Shown here: positions 17,775 to 25,614 of the stretch, one piece after another
Numbering within the stretch: position 1 is the stretch's first letter
How the letters are laid out: each line of letters starts with the position of its first letter
Origin: Oscillospiraceae bacterium
GTDB lineage: Bacteria; Bacillota_A; Clostridia; Oscillospirales; CAG-272
Reading direction: 5' to 3'
Assembly: GCA_015063335.1 (NCBI GenBank)
Contig: SVUH01000002.1
Coordinates: 16,331-80,330, forward strand
DNA: 64,000 nt
Made by a program: the position numbers and the translations under genes
Notes under the pieces: model-generated
Seen by the model: the letters and a program-made list of their open reading frames with translations, nothing else
Databases searched by the model: none
Told to the model about the DNA's origin: nothing

Positions 17775-19575
17775 TTATGCTACCTCCGTTTTTCATTTGT
17801 GAATTGTAGATATCGCGGTAGGTCTCGCTCGTTCTCATGAGAACGTCGTGAGAGCCGCAATCCTTGATAGTGCCGTTCTCGATTACGGCAATTCTGTCCG
17901 CATCCTTTACGCTGGCTATGCGCTGAGCTATCATGATCACCGTCGTGTCGGTAAGCTCTGCTTTAAGCGCGGCGCGAAGCTTGCCCTCGGTCGAGAGGTC
18001 GAGCGCCGAGGTGGCATCGTCAAGGATAAGTATTTCGGGACGGCGGGTAAGCGCACGCGCGATAGACATACGCTGTTTCTGTCCTCCAGAAAGAGACGCT
18101 CCCTTTTCGGCAATATATGCGTCGTAGCCGTCGTTAAAGCTCAGAACAAAGGGTTCAGCTTGCGCGATACGTGCCGCAGTCTGTATTTCCTTGTCAGTCG
18201 CGTCCTCCTTACCCCAGCGCAGGTTTTCCGCGATAGTTCCCGAAAACAGCTCGCTCTTTTGCATAACGAAAGCGATTTTCTGGCGCAGGGCATTAAGGTC
18301 GTATTCCGCAATAGGCTTTCCGTCTACCATTACCTCGCCCTCAGTCGCATCGTAAAAGCGGGGAATAAGGTTTACGAGCGAGGTCTTTCCCGAGCCTGTC
18401 GCACCGATTATAGCAAAGGTCTCGCCCTTTTTGACCTCGATATTTATGTCGTGAAGCACGGGATGACCGGTAGCGTCGGGGTATCTGAATCCAACTCCGC
18501 GCATGCTGACGGCAACCTCACTTGAAGCGTCGGTAACACTACCCGAGGTGATAACGGGCTCTGTGTCAAGAACTTCGTTTACGCGCTTGACAGATGCCAT
18601 GGCGCGGGAGATAGACTGGAACATCATGGTTACCATCATAATGGACATAATTACCTGCGTAATGTAGGTGATAGCCGCCATTATCGTACCCGCGGTCATA
18701 CCCGTACCGCCGACGTTCTGTATCTGCCAGCCGCCTATATAAATAACGGCGATAATAGCCGCGTTCATTACTACGGTAAGCACGGGATTCATGATTGCCA
18801 TTATGCGGCCTACCTTGATATTGGTGTCGCGAAGATCGGAGTTTGCCGCCTCAAAGCGCTCTCCCTCGTACTCCTCTTTAACGTATGCTTTGATAACTCT
18901 TGCTCCCGTCACGTTTTCCTGAACGACGCAGTTAAGGCGGTCAAGCTTTTTCTGTATCGCGCTGAACAGCGGAACGGCGCGGCCGAGAACAAGGGCAAGC
19001 ATTATCACCATTACGGGAAAGGCGCAGAGAAGCACCGTTCCGAAGCTAAGATCGAGCGTGAGAAGCATGATAAGACCGCCGATAAAAAACATAGGCGAGC
19101 GAACGAGCATACGCAAAAACATTTCGACAAATTCTATTATCATGCTGATGTCGTTGGTCATACGCGTGACGAGCGAGCCTGTCGTAAACTTGTCCGTCTG
19201 CTCAATGGAGAGTGACATGACCTTCGCGTAAGCATCGCGCCTTATATCATCTCCCACGCCCTGCGATGCCTTGGCGGCGGTGTACGCGCACAGAACGCCG
19301 AAAAAGCCGCCTATGAGGACTATAAGGAGCATCAGCACTCCAAAGGTTATAATGACCTGCATAGAGGTGTACTGTCCCTCGCCGTAGAGTATACGCATGA
19401 CGGTCTTGCCGAGAGCGGACGAGGAAACGTCGCCGTCAGCTCCGATACCGCAGTCAACGATGACCGTCATAAGACGGGGAAGACAAAGGTCAGCCGTGAC
19501 CTCACCTATCATAAGAAGCGGCGAGATAATTGCTAAAAGAGAGTATTTTTTCAAATATTTAAAAATTCTTCGCAC
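17767..19575 (-). CDS. Half-size ABC exporter, degenerate-site subunit
   Basis: A 602-residue membrane-plus-ATPase protein. Walker A GATGSGKTS and signature LSGGQ are normal. The catalytic Walker B glutamate is replaced by Asp (LILDDATSALD), and the H-loop histidine is replaced by Gln (IAQRIAS). This asymmetry, paired with the LSQGQ signature of its partner, is the hallmark of heterodimeric exporters with one degenerate ATP site. It is 3 bases after the MarR gene, so probably drug- or ligand-inducible. Confidence 0.9.
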   Translation of the reverse strand: MRRIFKYLKKYSLLAIISPLLMIGEVTADLCLPRLMTVIVDCGIGADGDVSSSALGKTVMRILYGEGQYTSMQVIITFGVLMLLIVLIGGFFGVLCAYTAAKASQGVGDDIRRDAYAKVMSLSIEQTDKFTTGSLVTRMTNDISMIIEFVEMFLRMLVRSPMFFIGGLIMLLTLDLSFGTVLLCAFPVMVIMLALVLGRAVPLFSAIQKKLDRLNCVVQENVTGARVIKAYVKEEYEGERFEAANSDLRDTNIKVGRIMAIMNPVLTVVMNAAIIAVIYIGGWQIQNVGGTGMTAGTIMAAITYITQVIMSIMMVTMMFQSISRAMASVKRVNEVLDTEPVITSGSVTDASSEVAVSMRGVGFRYPDATGHPVLHDINIEVKKGETFAIIGATGSGKTSLVNLIPRFYDATEGEVMVDGKPIAEYDLNALRQKIAFVMQKSELFSGTIAENLRWGKEDATDKEIQTAARIAQAEPFVLSFNDGYDAYIAEKGASLSGGQKQRMSIARALTRRPEILILDDATSALDLSTEGKLRAALKAELTDTTVIMIAQRIASVKDADRIAVIENGTIKDCGSHDVLMRTSETYRDIYNSQMKNGGSINE

Positions 19576-19578
19576 GGC

Positions 19579-20055
19579 TTAGTTTTCCTCCTTTCCGTCA
19601 AGCAGATTCGACCGAATTTTGCCAAGCAGGAGCATGAGTGTCTGCCATTCCTCATCGCTCACGTCGCGAAGCGCTATTGCGTCGGTCTCCTTAATGCGCT
19701 CTATAGTCTTTTTGTCGGTTATACGACCGAGCTCGGTAAGATAAATGCGATTTATTCTCATATCCGTCTCGTCGCCCTTGAGAACGACGTAGCCCTCGTC
19801 GATCATTTTCTTTATTATAAGACTTACCGTTGGCGCGCGCAGGTGCGTGCGCTCGGCAAGAGTGCGCTGACTAAGACCGTCCTCGATCGCAAGAAGCGAA
19901 AGGACGAGGCGCGCACCTGGCTGAGACAGAACGCCGTCTATGTCACAGCTCTCTCTTATTCTCGAGCGGAAGATCCTTGCAATTTCGTTGCAAAGCTTTA
20001 CGGGATTATCACTGAGCTCCGCTCTTGCGGGCGGCTTACAAACGTTTCTTTTCAT
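19579..20055 (-). CDS. MarR-family transcriptional regulator
   Basis: A 158-residue winged-helix protein. The recognition region (LAERTHLRAPTVSLIIKKM) and a following wing (GDETDMRINRIYLTELG) match MarR. It is the first gene of the operon with two ABC exporter halves and the nuclease-like gene. Its promoter contains a 28-bp palindrome at 20075-20102, the usual arrangement for autorepression. A GGAG ribosome-binding site is present. Confidence 0.92.
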   Translation of the reverse strand: MKRNVCKPPARAELSDNPVKLCNEIARIFRSRIRESCDIDGVLSQPGARLVLSLLAIEDGLSQRTLAERTHLRAPTVSLIIKKMIDEGYVVLKGDETDMRINRIYLTELGRITDKKTIERIKETDAIALRDVSDEEWQTLMLLLGKIRSNLLDGKEEN

Positions 20056-20074
20056 GCTTTTTTATCTCCAAAAA

Positions 20075-20102
20075 ATAATTAGTTAGAAAACTAACTAATT
20101 AT
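20075..20102 (-). promoter_or_regulatory. Probable MarR operator palindrome
   Basis: A perfect 12-bp inverted repeat, arms ATAATTAGTTAG and CTAACTAATTAT with an AAAA spacer. It overlaps the -10 box and the start region of the MarR operon promoter. Confidence 0.8.
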
Positions 20103-20126
20103 ATCACTTTATGTAAAAAATGTCAA
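20098..20126 (-). promoter_or_regulatory. Promoter of the marR-ABC-ABC-nuclease-like operon
   Basis: On the minus strand TTGACA (20126-20121), 17-bp spacer, TATAAT (20103-20098): a consensus sigma-A promoter that must be repressed to be off. Confidence 0.9.
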
Positions 20127-20322
20127 TAAAAAGAGTGGAAAAATGAAAAAATTTACGGCTGACAAGATCAAAGGATATTTCGGTATACGAGTGGAAAAAT
20201 ATTTTCCCAAGCGGTGAAAAAATGGTTTAGGATAGCAATATTGCATTGTATTCAAAAGAGCAGGACAACGCAACATAATAATGCGGTAAAAACCGCAAAA
20301 TAAAAATATGAAAGGGAAAAAT

Positions 20323-21450
20323 ATGGCAAAAAAAGTATTGAAATGCGCGGTAGCGTTTCTTCTTGCTTTTTCGGTATTTGGGGGACTATTGTCAAGCGCA
20401 TCGGAAGCTCGTGCCGACTCGATATGCGTCGGGGGATTTTCAAATTCCTACCCGATCTTCGGCGGGGAAGCATCAGACGCGCTTCCTACGGCAAAGTCGG
20501 CAAATGATTACAGCGGACTTGAGCTTTACGTCGGCGGTATGCCCTTTGGGGTTAAATTTATGACTGACGGCGTTGTGGTGACAGAGCTGTGCGATATAAA
20601 GACCGACGGCGCTAAAAAATGCCCTGCGCGAGATGCTGGAATAGCCCCGGGTGACGTGATAGTCAAAATAAACGGTGAGAGTGTTACCGATGCGACCAGT
20701 CTATCGGATTTAGCTGAGAAGAGTGCGGGCAAGAGTCTGACTGTGACGTATTCGCGCGACGGAAAGACAAGAGAAGTGCGTCTTACGCCTGTTAAGTGTG
20801 CCGAGGACGGAAAGTATAAGACGGGTATGTACGTCAAGGACAGCGGCGCGGGAATAGGAACTGTGACCTACGTTGTGCCCGAAACTATGTCGTTCGGCGG
20901 ACTCGGACACGGCATTTGCGATGCGTCTACGGGAAAGCTGATACCCATGCAGCGCGGCTCTGTCGTGGGCGTTACTATCAGTGGAGTTGTAAGAGGACTT
21001 TCGGGCTCGCCCGGCGAGGTTAGAGGTTATTTCAGCGCGCCCAAGACGGGAACACTTCTTAAAAATACCGAGTGGGGTGTTTTCGGTGCGTTTGCAAGCC
21101 TGCCCGAGGGCTGTACGCAAAAAATGAGAGTCGGAGCTAAGGGCGAGCTTCAAAACGGAAAGGCGTATATTTTGTCAACGCTTGAGGGAACAAAACCTCA
21201 AAAATACGAAATAGAAATTTCGGATATCAAAACGGGCTCTACGTCAAATAAGTGCTTTACCGTCAAGGTGACCGACCAAGCTCTTATCGATAAGAGCGGC
21301 GGAATAGTGCAGGGAATGAGCGGCAGCCCTATAATCCAAAACGGCAAGCTCGTTGGTGCGGTCACCCACGTCCTCATCAACGATCCCACCACGGGGTATG
21401 GAATTTTCATTGAAAATATGTTGAATCAAATGGGAGATCTGGCGGGATAA
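20323..21450 (+). CDS. spoIVB: Stage IV sporulation serine protease SpoIVB
   Basis: A 375-residue forespore-secreted protease that triggers pro-sigma-K processing. It has an N-terminal signal or membrane segment (LKCAVAFLLAFSVFG), a PDZ domain around residues 90-150 (GIAPGDVIVKINGE) and an S55 peptidase domain with the catalytic histidine in GLGHGICD and the serine in GMSGSP. ATG 20323 is chosen over 20308 because AAAGGG lies 6 bases before it. The sigK gene it acts on is 1 kb away. A small hairpin at 20282-20297 precedes the ribosome-binding site. Confidence 0.94.
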   Translation: MAKKVLKCAVAFLLAFSVFGGLLSSASEARADSICVGGFSNSYPIFGGEASDALPTAKSANDYSGLELYVGGMPFGVKFMTDGVVVTELCDIKTDGAKKCPARDAGIAPGDVIVKINGESVTDATSLSDLAEKSAGKSLTVTYSRDGKTREVRLTPVKCAEDGKYKTGMYVKDSGAGIGTVTYVVPETMSFGGLGHGICDASTGKLIPMQRGSVVGVTISGVVRGLSGSPGEVRGYFSAPKTGTLLKNTEWGVFGAFASLPEGCTQKMRVGAKGELQNGKAYILSTLEGTKPQKYEIEISDIKTGSTSNKCFTVKVTDQALIDKSGGIVQGMSGSPIIQNGKLVGAVTHVLINDPTTGYGIFIENMLNQMGDLAG

Positions 21451-21454
21451 AAAG

Positions 21455-21492
21455 AAACGGCAACCTCACCGAAAGGAAGGTTGCCGTTTTTT
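21455..21492 (+). terminator. Terminator after spoIVB
   Basis: A 12-bp stem (AAACGGCAACCT / AGGTTGCCGTTT) followed by a T-run. Its A-rich left flank could also serve the convergent membrane-protein gene. Confidence 0.9.
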
Positions 21493-21523
21493 ATATCGAT
21501 ACTATAAATAATTGAAACATAGG

Positions 21524-22075
21524 TTATCCGATTATTTCTATATATTCTGCGTCAATGTGCGGCAGAGTGATTTCCGAACCAAGAACCGAAGTGTATGTTA
21601 CCAGTCCTTCAAAGTTTCCATAGATTTTGACAATGTCATCTTCGAGTATTCGTCCTTCATTGCTTTTTAATGTATACACAATATAAACAGTCTGATCATA
21701 ATCATTATTCATATTTACACGAAGTGTTACTTTTTTGCCTGATTCCATAACTTGAATAACTTCGCCTGTTAGGACTATTTTTGCACCCTTATAATTTTCT
21801 GGAGTTCTTGCAAGCTCTTTATAAGTATAAGTCTTACATAGAGATTTATATTCCTCCGCACTTAGCTCTCGTTTTGTTTCTATCGACTTGGTTGTTTCTG
21901 CTTTGGATGTTTTGTTTGTTTCCATAGGGACGGTTTCGGGCTCGCTTTCTATTCCGAATATGCCGATAAAGACACTTATACTAAAAAAACCAGCGATTAC
22001 CCAAAACCACCATTTTTGATAAAATTTTTTCTTTTTCGGCTTTGTTTCAATAACTTCCTGTACTTGATCTTCCAT
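21524..22075 (-). CDS. Single-pass membrane protein with an OB-like (tRNA_anti-like) domain
   Basis: A 183-residue protein: a lysine-rich cytoplasmic tail, one membrane helix near residues 20-45 (WWFWVIAGFFSISVFIGIFG), a Thr/Ser/Lys-rich linker, then a beta-rich C-terminal domain (YKGAKIVLTGEVIQV and DDIVKIYG) resembling the tRNA_anti-like OB fold. AAGGAG precedes the ATG. It is divergent from a small HTH gene, and a shared inverted repeat lies between them. Similar proteins are common in Clostridia and have no known function. It is less GC-rich than the core genes around it. Confidence 0.7.
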   Translation of the reverse strand: MEDQVQEVIETKPKKKKFYQKWWFWVIAGFFSISVFIGIFGIESEPETVPMETNKTSKAETTKSIETKRELSAEEYKSLCKTYTYKELARTPENYKGAKIVLTGEVIQVMESGKKVTLRVNMNNDYDQTVYIVYTLKSNEGRILEDDIVKIYGNFEGLVTYTSVLGSEITLPHIDAEYIEIIG

Positions 22076-22117
22076 TTTCTTCTCCTTTTTTTAAGACAAA
22101 AGTCTATTTATAGCCTA

Positions 22118-22146
22118 ATTGTATCATATATAGCCCATATTGTCAA
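22118..22146 (-). promoter_or_regulatory. Promoter of the OB-like membrane protein gene
   Basis: Minus strand TTGACA (22146-22141), 17-bp spacer, TACAAT (22123-22118). Confidence 0.75.
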
Positions 22147-22161
22147 TAGGTTTGGGCTATA
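22129..22161. promoter_or_regulatory. Operator-like inverted repeat between divergent genes
   Basis: TATAGCCCA at 22129-22137 and TGGGCTATA at 22153-22161, a perfect 9-bp inverted repeat with a 15-bp gap that encloses the -35 box of the minus-strand promoter. A third half-site, TATAGCC, is at 22109-22115. The neighbouring HTH protein is the natural candidate to bind it. Confidence 0.65.
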
Positions 22162-22202
22162 ATTAGACTATATAATTATTGATTTTTGTAGAGGGAGATA
22201 GA

Positions 22203-22445
22203 ATGGATACGTATACAGCAGTTAAAAACAGGATATTGCAACTACTTGGTGAGAAGAAAATGTCGATTCATAAGCTTGCTATGGAATCGGCGGTGCCTCC
22301 GTCCTCGATTAAAAACATACTTTATGGGAAAAGCCAAAATCCCGGTATAGTTACTTTGAAAATGCTGTGTGACGGGTTGGGAATTACTCTTATTGAATTT
22401 TTTGATACCGAAGATTTCCGTAATTTAGAGCAAGAAATAAGATAA
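22203..22445 (+). CDS. Small XRE-family HTH regulator
   Basis: An 80-residue protein that is almost entirely one Cro/C1-type helix-turn-helix domain (MSIHKLAMESAVPPSSIKNI, then LKMLCDGLGITLIEFF). ATG 22203 has GAGGGAG upstream; a longer start at 22179 lacks support. It is divergently transcribed from the OB-like membrane protein and probably regulates it through the repeat at 22129-22161. Confidence 0.82.
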   Translation: MDTYTAVKNRILQLLGEKKMSIHKLAMESAVPPSSIKNILYGKSQNPGIVTLKMLCDGLGITLIEFFDTEDFRNLEQEIR

Positions 22446-22446
22446 T

Positions 22447-22486
22447 AAAAGGCAATATCAGCCTAATCGATGATATTGCCTTTTTT
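22447..22486 (+). terminator. Terminator after the HTH gene
   Basis: A 14-bp region AAAAGGCAATATCA / TGATATTGCCTTTT followed by T residues. It may also serve the convergent sigK gene. Confidence 0.9.
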
Positions 22487-22495
22487 GCCCGTTGA

Positions 22496-23176
22496 TTATT
22501 TCAGCGCCCCGCGGAGCTTTTCGAGTGCGCTTTTTTCTATGCGGCTGACATACGAGCGCGAGATCTTCAGCTTTTCCGCGATCTCTCTTTGCGTCATAGG
22601 CTCTCTGCCACCGAGTCCGTAGCGGAGCGTAATTATGTGTTTTTCGCGTGGAGTAAGCACCGTGTTAACAAGCTTCTTTGCCTTGCTGGCAGAGAGCTTG
22701 CGCTCAATGTCCGAGGTCATGCTGTCGTCGCAGCTTATTACGTCGATGTACGTAAGCGGATTTCCGTCGCGGTCAACGTCAATTGTGTCGTTAAGAGAAA
22801 TTTCCGATGCCGTCTTTTTCTGTGAGCGAAAATGCATAAGTATTTCATTTTGTATGCACCTCGCGGCATAGGTGGCGAATTTAGCACCGTTCGCTACCTT
22901 AAAGGAGTCCACCGCTTTTATAAGCCCTATTGTTCCGATAGAAACGAGGTCCTCTTGATTTTTACTTGAAGCGTAATATTTCCTTACGATATGTGAAACA
23001 AGCCGCAAGTTGTGCAAAATAAGCTTTTTTCTCGCCTCTGTATCTCCTGACTCTGCGCGCAAAAAATACTTGCGCTCCTCGTCGGGAGGGAGTGGGGGCG
23101 GAAAATTCTGCGGAGTATTTATACCAAGAATGAGGTGGATAAAGTTCGTAAACAGAGAAATAATTCCTGCGAGCAT
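22496..23176 (-). CDS. sigK: RNA polymerase sigma-K factor (late mother cell), uninterrupted
   Basis: A 226-residue sigma-70 family factor. A hydrophobic N-terminal pro-sequence (LAGIISLFTNFIHLILGI) fits the inactive pro-sigma-K form. Region 2 is strongly conserved (HNLRLVSHIVRKYY, SIGTIGLIKAVDSF, ATYAARCIQNEILMHFRS), and region 4 contains the HTH (TQREIAEKLKISRSYVSRIE). The gene is continuous, without the skin-type insertion seen in some Bacillus and Clostridium species. AGGAGGGCG precedes the ATG. SpoIVB, which triggers its activation, is encoded nearby. Confidence 0.93.
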   Translation of the reverse strand: MLAGIISLFTNFIHLILGINTPQNFPPPLPPDEERKYFLRAESGDTEARKKLILHNLRLVSHIVRKYYASSKNQEDLVSIGTIGLIKAVDSFKVANGAKFATYAARCIQNEILMHFRSQKKTASEISLNDTIDVDRDGNPLTYIDVISCDDSMTSDIERKLSASKAKKLVNTVLTPREKHIITLRYGLGGREPMTQREIAEKLKISRSYVSRIEKSALEKLRGALK

Positions 23177-23208
23177 CGAAGCGCCCTCCTATAAAACGTT
23201 TTCCCTAA

Positions 23209-23237
23209 ATAATATGCTGTAAGGCCTTTAAATATTT
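23209..23237 (-). promoter_or_regulatory. Sigma-E-like promoter of sigK
   Basis: Minus strand AAATATT (23237-23231), 14-bp spacer, CATATTAT (23216-23209). This is close to the sigma-E consensus (ATATT, 14 bp, CATACAMT) and no good sigma-A site is present. It fits mother-cell control. Confidence 0.6.
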
Positions 23238-23256
23238 ACGGCTTGGCGAAGCCGTA

Positions 23257-23285
23257 TTGACAAAAGTCGAATTTAGTGGTAAAAT
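23257..23285 (+). promoter_or_regulatory. Sigma-A promoter of the PPi-PFK gene
   Basis: TTGACA 23257-23262, 17-bp spacer, TAAAAT 23280-23285, 38 bases before the start codon. It is divergent from sigK. Confidence 0.85.
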
Positions 23286-23323
23286 ATACGTGTTCAGAAA
23301 AACATTTGATTCGGAGGCTTTTT

Positions 23324-24562
23324 ATGTTAAAGGGAAATGCTATCGTAGGACAGTCCGGAGGCCCTACTGCCGCAATAAATGCAACGCTTGCGGGTGTTAT
23401 CAGAGGTGCGATTCAGGCGGAGTGCATAGAAACTGTATACGGAATGAGAAACGGTATTGAGGGACTTCTCGAAGAGAGAGTTGTTGACCTCGGAAAGCTT
23501 TTTGGCAGTGAGGACGAGCTGAAGATACTCGAGCAGACACCTGCGGCGGCGCTTGGCTCATGCAGAAAGAAGCTTCCGAAGCCCGATTCCGAGGACGAGG
23601 CGGACAAGGAGCTTTACCGCCGTCTGTTTAAAATCCTTGAAGGACTTAATATCCGCTACTTTTTCTACATAGGCGGTAACGACTCAATGGACACCGTCGC
23701 AAAGCTCAGCGCATACGCAGAGAAGGCAGGCGTGGAGATGAGGATAGTCGGAGTTCCCAAGACAATAGACAACGACTTGGCACTTACCGACCACACCCCA
23801 GGCTTTGGCTCGGCGGCAAAGTATATTGCTACCACCATGTCCGAGATAATTCGTGATTGCAGCGTTTACAATGTAAAGGCAGTTACTATCGTTGAAATTA
23901 TGGGACGTGACGCAGGTTGGCTTACTGCTTCGAGCGCAATAGGCAGAGTAGTGAACGGTTACGCGCCCGATTACGTATATCTTCCCGAGAAGAACTTTGA
24001 TATGGAGAGCTTTTACTGCGATATTGAAAAGGCGTTCGAGAAGCACCCCAACGTCGTTGTTGCTGTTTCCGAGGGCTTGCGCTTTGCGGACGGTCGCTAC
24101 GTAGGCGAGGGAACGCAGAGCGGAGTTACCGATGCGTTCGGTCACAAATATCTTGCAGGAACGGGTAAGGCTCTTGAAATGAGTGTCAGAGAGAAATTCG
24201 GCTGTAAGGCGCGCTCGGTTGAGTTGAACCTGCCTCAGCGCTGCGGCGGACATCTCATTTCGCTTACGGATATTGAGGAGTCCGTAAGAATAGGACGAAG
24301 CGCAGTTGAGGCGGCTGTCAAGGGTGTCAGCGGAGCCGTTATGGTATTCCGCCGTGCCGCGGGAAAGGAGTACGTTTGTGAAATAGACTCCGCAAGCGTT
24401 CGCGGAATTGCGAACGTAACGAGATACGTTCCCGATGAGTTTATAACCGAGGGCAACAATAACGTTACGGATTCGTGCTGTGAATATCTGCTTCCTCTTA
24501 TTCGCGGTGAGTATCCTGTAAAGTACTGCGACGGTATGCCTGTACACGCAATAATTGAGTAA
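23324..24562 (+). CDS. pfp: PPi-dependent 6-phosphofructokinase
   Basis: A 412-residue phosphofructokinase. GGNDSMDT, with Asn-Asp where ATP-dependent enzymes have Asp-Gly, and PKTIDNDL, with the lysine typical of PPi users, point to pyrophosphate as phosphoryl donor. The ATG at 23324 follows GGAGG; an upstream in-frame start at 23276 is rejected. The enzyme would make glycolysis reversible and ATP-sparing. A membrane pyrophosphatase is encoded 2.3 kb away, suggesting a PPi-based energy economy. Confidence 0.9.
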   Translation: MLKGNAIVGQSGGPTAAINATLAGVIRGAIQAECIETVYGMRNGIEGLLEERVVDLGKLFGSEDELKILEQTPAAALGSCRKKLPKPDSEDEADKELYRRLFKILEGLNIRYFFYIGGNDSMDTVAKLSAYAEKAGVEMRIVGVPKTIDNDLALTDHTPGFGSAAKYIATTMSEIIRDCSVYNVKAVTIVEIMGRDAGWLTASSAIGRVVNGYAPDYVYLPEKNFDMESFYCDIEKAFEKHPNVVVAVSEGLRFADGRYVGEGTQSGVTDAFGHKYLAGTGKALEMSVREKFGCKARSVELNLPQRCGGHLISLTDIEESVRIGRSAVEAAVKGVSGAVMVFRRAAGKEYVCEIDSASVRGIANVTRYVPDEFITEGNNNVTDSCCEYLLPLIRGEYPVKYCDGMPVHAIIE

Positions 24563-24568
24563 GAAAAT

Positions 24569-24606
24569 AAAAATGCAGAGAACCTTGAGTTCTCTGCATT
24601 TTTTTA
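24569..24606 (+). terminator. Terminator after the PPi-PFK gene
   Basis: A 12-bp stem (AAATGCAGAGAA / TTCTCTGCATTT) and a T-run. The A-rich left side also allows it to end the convergent lipid-kinase transcript. Confidence 0.9.
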
Positions 24607-24607
24607 T

Positions 24608-25474
24608 TTAAACGTTAGCGTGGATCTTTGAGCTTGCCTTGTATTCGCTTACACCGAGAACTGTTTCTCCGTCAACCTGCAAGGGACGCGGCTCGTCAAA
24701 TCTGACGGTTATCTCGTGACCTGAATGAACCGTTACTGCTTTCTTGTGATTTACGTGCTTGCCCTTAAATATAGAGGGGAAGATAGCAAGAGTGCGGATC
24801 TTGCCTGTGCCGTGGAAGATCATAACGGAAAGCTTGCCTTCGGGATCGTTACGCGACTGGTCGGGCGTGGGGATCATTCCGCCGCCGTAGTAGCGGCCTT
24901 TCATAGTGGGGGCGATCCATACCTTTTCGTAGCGATAGGTTTCTCCGTCAACAATAACGGTAGCTCCCGTAGGCTTATAGTGGAACAAAAGCCCCTTTAT
25001 AGCTATCGCGGTATAATCCACGGGCTTATCCGAGGAAGCTTTGAGCGCATCGCCGACCTCGCAGCAGTATCCGTCAATGCCGTAGCCTATGCCGTTTATG
25101 AATTTATAGTCAACACCGTTTATTTTGGCAGTGGGAAGCCCTTTAAAATATTCCTTTATACTGATAGGGCAATCTGCCACGATCTTGCCAAGATCTGAAA
25201 GAAAATCGTTGCCCGTTCCTGCAGGATAGTAAAGAACGTCGCATTTTATCGAATCAGTATCAACCATATTTATAAACTTGTTGATAGTTCCGTCACCGCC
25301 GCAAATAACGATTTTTTCGTCATCTCCTTTTTCTAAAACGAAAGCGGAGAGGTCTTCAATAGTGGTAACGTCTATACATTCAATCGCGCCGTCATACAGA
25401 GCAGATATCTTTTTTATATCCTCGTTGATCGTGCCTTTACCTGCCTTGGGGTTATACAAAATGTAATTTGTCAT
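24608..25474 (-). CDS. Diacylglycerol/lipid kinase family protein
   Basis: A 288-residue protein of the DagK/YegS/sphingosine-kinase superfamily. It has the N-terminal YILYNPKAGKG, the nucleotide-binding GGDGTINKFINM near residue 60 and YYPAGTGNDFLSDL near residue 90. It probably phosphorylates a membrane lipid, diacylglycerol or a related alcohol; the substrate cannot be read from sequence. It is a single-gene unit between pfp and hppA. Confidence 0.88.
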   Translation of the reverse strand: MTNYILYNPKAGKGTINEDIKKISALYDGAIECIDVTTIEDLSAFVLEKGDDEKIVICGGDGTINKFINMVDTDSIKCDVLYYPAGTGNDFLSDLGKIVADCPISIKEYFKGLPTAKINGVDYKFINGIGYGIDGYCCEVGDALKASSDKPVDYTAIAIKGLLFHYKPTGATVIVDGETYRYEKVWIAPTMKGRYYGGGMIPTPDQSRNDPEGKLSVMIFHGTGKIRTLAIFPSIFKGKHVNHKKAVTVHSGHEITVRFDEPRPLQVDGETVLGVSEYKASSKIHANV

Positions 25475-25570
25475 AGCTCTATCCTTCTTTAATATAAAAT
25501 TTAGAGTATACTATAAAAATTATGTTAACACCGTTTTCTAAACTGAAAATAAACTTTGTCAAAAAAACTA

Positions 25571-25607
25571 AAAAAGTGTTGGCGCACCCTGATTCAGGAG
25601 CGCCAAC
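25571..25607 (-). terminator. Terminator after hppA
   Basis: An 8-bp GC-rich stem (GTTGGCGC / GCGCCAAC). On the minus strand it is followed by a T-run, the A-tract at 25571-25575. Confidence 0.85.
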
Positions 25608-25614
25608 CGAAAAT

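Noticed and set aside
20104..20322. A sigma-F or sigma-G promoter for spoIVB
   Set aside because: GTATT and CATAATA can be found but the spacing (about 21 bases) is wrong; a forespore promoter is expected but I could not place it.
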